From an uncultured Oscillospiraceae bacterium (GTDB lineage Bacteria > Bacillota > Clostridia > Oscillospirales > Acutalibacteraceae): a stretch of 8,350 nucleotides of DNA. The stretch spans positions 1 through 8,350 of the forward strand of contig USMJ01000038.1 in assembly GCA_900555805.1 (NCBI GenBank). The letters run 5' to 3'. Numbering within the stretch: position 1 is the first letter of the stretch; every line of letters starts with the position of its first letter. Below the pieces are notes generated by a model. The model made no database searches. It saw only the letters and a list, made by a program, of their open reading frames with translations, and was not told the DNA's origin. Below, in pieces: positions 6,311 through 8,350 of this stretch. The position numbers and the translations under genes were made by a program.

Positions 6311-7069
6311 ATGAAAAAAATGATCTCGTGGAACGTCAACGGCATAAGAGCCTGCGTTCAGAAGGGCTTTCTTGAGGCGTTCGGCGCGCTCGACGCCGAC
6401 ATTTTCTGCCTTCAGGAAACCAAGCTCCAGCAGGGGCAGATTGAACTCGAACTCGAAGGCTATCACCAGTTCTGGAACTACGCCGAAAGAAAAGGATATT
6501 CGGGGACGGCTATATTCTCAAAGGAAGAACCGATCTCGGTGAGATACGGACTGGGCGTACCACGACACGACACGGAGGGCAGACTTATCACGCTCGAATT
6601 TGAGAATTTCTATTTCATCACCTGCTACACGCCCAACGCTCAGGACGGGCTTAAACGAATAGACTACCGCATGGATTGGGAGGACAGCTTCAGGGAATAT
6701 CTCGTTTCGCTCGATAAAGATAAACCCGTTATATTCTGCGGCGATCTGAATGTCGCCCACAACGAGATTGATCTCAAAAATCCGAAGTCGAACAGGGGCA
6801 ACGCAGGCTTCTCGGACGAGGAAAGAGGGAAGTTCAACGCCCTGCTTGAAAGCGGCTTTGTCGATTCTTTCAGATATCTTTATCCCGATCTCGCGGGCGT
6901 TTATTCCTGGTGGAGCTACCGCTTCAACGCGAGAAAGAATAACGCGGGCTGGCGTATCGACTATTTCTGCGTTTCGGAGAGAATCAAAGACAGGATAGCG
7001 GACAGCAAGATTCACGGCGAGATATTCGGCTCGGATCACTGCCCTGTCGAGCTTGACATAGAAATATAA
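6311..7069 (+). CDS. xth: Exodeoxyribonuclease III (AP endonuclease)
   Basis: This is a Mg-dependent DNA repair nuclease of the exonuclease III/APE1 family (ExoA in Bacillus). It cuts the backbone at abasic sites in base excision repair and removes 3'-blocked ends, acting on chromosomal DNA in the cytoplasm. The 252 residues match the usual family length. Motifs in order: SWNVNGIRA (N8, N10), CLQETKL (metal-binding E36), GYSGTAIF, TCYTPNAQ (Y106), FCGDLNVAH (D145, N147), YSWWSYR, GWRIDYF and the terminal GSDHCP (D242, catalytic H243). All catalytic positions are present. The start has GGAGGA at 6298-6303, seven bases upstream, and follows a good promoter. It is the first gene of an operon: trmB begins 15 bases after its stop. 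Confidence 0.96.
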   Translation: MKKMISWNVNGIRACVQKGFLEAFGALDADIFCLQETKLQQGQIELELEGYHQFWNYAERKGYSGTAIFSKEEPISVRYGLGVPRHDTEGRLITLEFENFYFITCYTPNAQDGLKRIDYRMDWEDSFREYLVSLDKDKPVIFCGDLNVAHNEIDLKNPKSNRGNAGFSDEERGKFNALLESGFVDSFRYLYPDLAGVYSWWSYRFNARKNNAGWRIDYFCVSERIKDRIADSKIHGEIFGSDHCPVELDIEI

Positions 7070-7084
7070 AGCGAGGAAAGCAAA

Positions 7085-7768
7085 ATGAGAATGAGACACA
7101 AGAAAAATCTTGAAGAGCGGCTTGACAAATGCAAAGGCATACTCTTCAAGATAATGTGTGACGACAGAAATTTCGAGACGACGGTCAACGAAAAGGAATA
7201 TTTCGACTATAACGATATTTTCGGTAACGGCAACCCCGTGCAAATGGAAATCGGCTGCGGCAAGGGACAGTTTATCGCCGAGCTCGCCGAGAGAAATCCC
7301 GATATCAATTATATAGCGGTCGAAAAGACGGCTGACGTTATCGTTCTCGCGTGTGAAAAGGTCATGGAAAAGAGGCTTAAAAATGTGTTCTTCATTAAGG
7401 GAAGCGCGGAATATCTCCCGAAGTTTATCAAGCCGCAGAGCATCGACAGGCTTTATCTCAACTTCTCATGTCCGTTTCCCAAGAAGAAGTACGCCAAGCA
7501 CCGTTTGACCCACGGTTATTTCCTTTCGATATATGAGCAGTTTCTCAAGGACGGCGCGGAAATTCATCAGAAGACGGACAATATGCATTTCTTCGAGTTT
7601 TCGATAGAGCAGTTCTCGCAAAACGGCTTCAAGATGAAAAACGTTTCGCTCGACCTTCACGCAAGCGGCTTCGAGGGGAACATCGTCACGGAATATGAAA
7701 ACCGCTTCGCCTCGCTCGGTCAGCCGATATACAGACTTGAGGCGTATAAGGAGAAATATAATGTATAA
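7085..7768 (+). CDS. trmB: tRNA (guanine-N7-)-methyltransferase
   Basis: This is a SAM-dependent class I methyltransferase that makes m7G at position 46 in the variable loop of tRNAs. Evidence: the characteristic MRMRxKK start; the SAM-binding motif MEIGCGKGQF (residues 54-63) with acidic E80 at the end of the second strand; the LYLNFSCPFPKKKYAKHRL block (123-141); HQKTDN (161-166, D165); and the C-terminal TEYENRFASLGQPIYRLE (202-219). Length 227 aa is normal. GAGGA at 7073-7077 lies 7 bases before the ATG. An oddity is that the usual NFxDPWPK signature reads NFSCPFPK here, so the Asp is Cys129 and the Trp is Phe131; the surrounding frame is clean. Activity is likely given the intact flanking motifs, but that substitution deserves checking. 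It is second in the operon; its last 8 bases overlap the rsmE start, suggesting translational coupling. Confidence 0.93.
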   Translation: MRMRHKKNLEERLDKCKGILFKIMCDDRNFETTVNEKEYFDYNDIFGNGNPVQMEIGCGKGQFIAELAERNPDINYIAVEKTADVIVLACEKVMEKRLKNVFFIKGSAEYLPKFIKPQSIDRLYLNFSCPFPKKKYAKHRLTHGYFLSIYEQFLKDGAEIHQKTDNMHFFEFSIEQFSQNGFKMKNVSLDLHASGFEGNIVTEYENRFASLGQPIYRLEAYKEKYNV

Positions 7769-8350
7769 CTTTTTTGTTGACGACAACAACCGCGTCGGCG
7801 ATAAATATTTCATAACGGGCGGCGACTTCAACCATATCAGGAATGTCCTTAGGATGAAAGTCGGCGACAGGTTTCTGATAAGCGACGGCGGCTCTGGCAA
7901 TCTCTGCGAGATAGAAAACATCAGCGGAGACACCGTAACTGTCAAAGTTATCGAGGAGAACTATAAGAACGCGGAGCTTCCGATAAAGATATATCTGTTT
8001 CAGGGTCTGCCGAAGTCGGATAAGATGGAGCTTATAATTCAGAAGTCGGTGGAGCTCGGCGCATACAGTATAATACCCGTCGAGATGAAGCGCTGCGTTG
8101 TTCGGCTGGACGACAAGAAAAAGAAATCGAAGCTCGCCCGATGGCAGGCGATATCCGAAAGCGCCGCAAAGCAGTCCAAGCGTAGCATTATCCCCAAGGT
8201 TCATGGGGCCGTGAACTTCAGGGAGGCTGTCAAGCTCGCTAAGGAGCTTGACATTGTGCTTGTGCCTTACGAAAACGAAAAAGGCATGGCGGCGACCAAG
8301 AAGGCTCTCGGAGAGATAAAGAGCGGCTCGTCGGTCGGAATTTTCATCGG
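7761..8350 (+). CDS. rsmE: 16S rRNA (uracil(1498)-N3)-methyltransferase, 3' truncated by the window
   Basis: This is a SPOUT-class methyltransferase that makes m3U1498 in 16S rRNA of the 30S subunit. About 196 codons are visible before the right edge. The N-terminal PUA-like part shows MYNFFV, the ITGGDFNHIRNVLRMKVGD block and ISDGGSG. The SPOUT domain follows with LFQGLPKSDKMELIIQKSVE and ELGAYSIIPVE, then RCVVR and RWQAISESAAKQSKR, all hallmark RsmE segments. The last residues, VGIFIG, are the beginning of the usual IGPEGG SAM-binding loop, so roughly the last 40-50 residues are missing. The start ATG at 7761 is preceded by AAGGAG (7748-7753, 7-base spacing) inside the end of trmB, and it overlaps trmB by 8 bases in another frame. 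Grouping of tRNA and rRNA methyltransferases with a repair nuclease fits a housekeeping operon. Confidence 0.94.
   Translation, partial: MYNFFVDDNNRVGDKYFITGGDFNHIRNVLRMKVGDRFLISDGGSGNLCEIENISGDTVTVKVIEENYKNAELPIKIYLFQGLPKSDKMELIIQKSVELGAYSIIPVEMKRCVVRLDDKKKKSKLARWQAISESAAKQSKRSIIPKVHGAVNFREAVKLAKELDIVLVPYENEKGMAATKKALGEIKSGSSVGIFI

Noticed and set aside
6518..7243. Minus-strand open frame of 241 codons over xth and the start of trmB, and similar frames at 7466-7945 and 7686-8204
   Set aside because: They lie opposite clear xth, trmB and rsmE genes and have no family resemblance.

Overview
The window looks like chromosomal DNA from an anaerobic member of the Bacillota, most likely class Clostridia (an Oscillospirales or Lachnospirales-like gut lineage). 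This is inferred from three things: strong AGGAG-type ribosome binding sites a few bases before the starts, a large secreted protein made of Big_2 Ig-like repeats, and Firmicutes-like versions of the housekeeping proteins. The DNA is moderately GC-rich in genes and AT-rich at promoters. No phage, insertion sequence, CRISPR, tRNA or rRNA gene was seen.

Layout from left to right. (1) Bases 1-1135, plus strand: the 3' part of an M20 zinc peptidase of the carboxypeptidase S/PM20D1 type, followed by a strong intrinsic terminator (1163-1197). (2) About 1200-1540: a stretch with no credible gene, holding a dense cluster of nested GC-rich inverted repeats (about 1275-1502). It may be an interspersed palindromic element or a structured RNA, and is one of the least explained parts of the window. 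(3) 1578-6002, minus strand: one very large secreted protein (1474 aa from the preferred start). It has a signal peptide, one N-terminal Ig-like domain, an acidic helical insertion and then 14 tandem Ig-like domains, with no recognisable cell-wall anchor or enzymatic domain. It has its own terminator (1541-1569) and a good sigma-A-type promoter (6138-6166) with a leader of about 130 nt. (4) 6003-6310: a divergent promoter region. (5) 6311 to the right edge, plus strand: a tight housekeeping operon of exodeoxyribonuclease III (DNA repair), TrmB (tRNA m7G46 methyltransferase) and RsmE (16S rRNA m3U1498 methyltransferase, cut by the edge). The xth/trmB gap is 15 bp, and trmB and rsmE overlap by 8 bp.

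The three regions appear to be independent transcription units. The peptidase and the Ig-like gene converge on the palindrome cluster, and the Ig-like gene and the xth operon diverge from a shared promoter region. I do not see a convincing new multi-gene system. The points most worth checking are the palindrome cluster, the anchorless, charge-polarised, cysteine-containing Ig-repeat protein, a substitution in the TrmB signature motif (CPF where DPW is usual), and a perfect 8+8 inverted repeat lying over the xth promoter.
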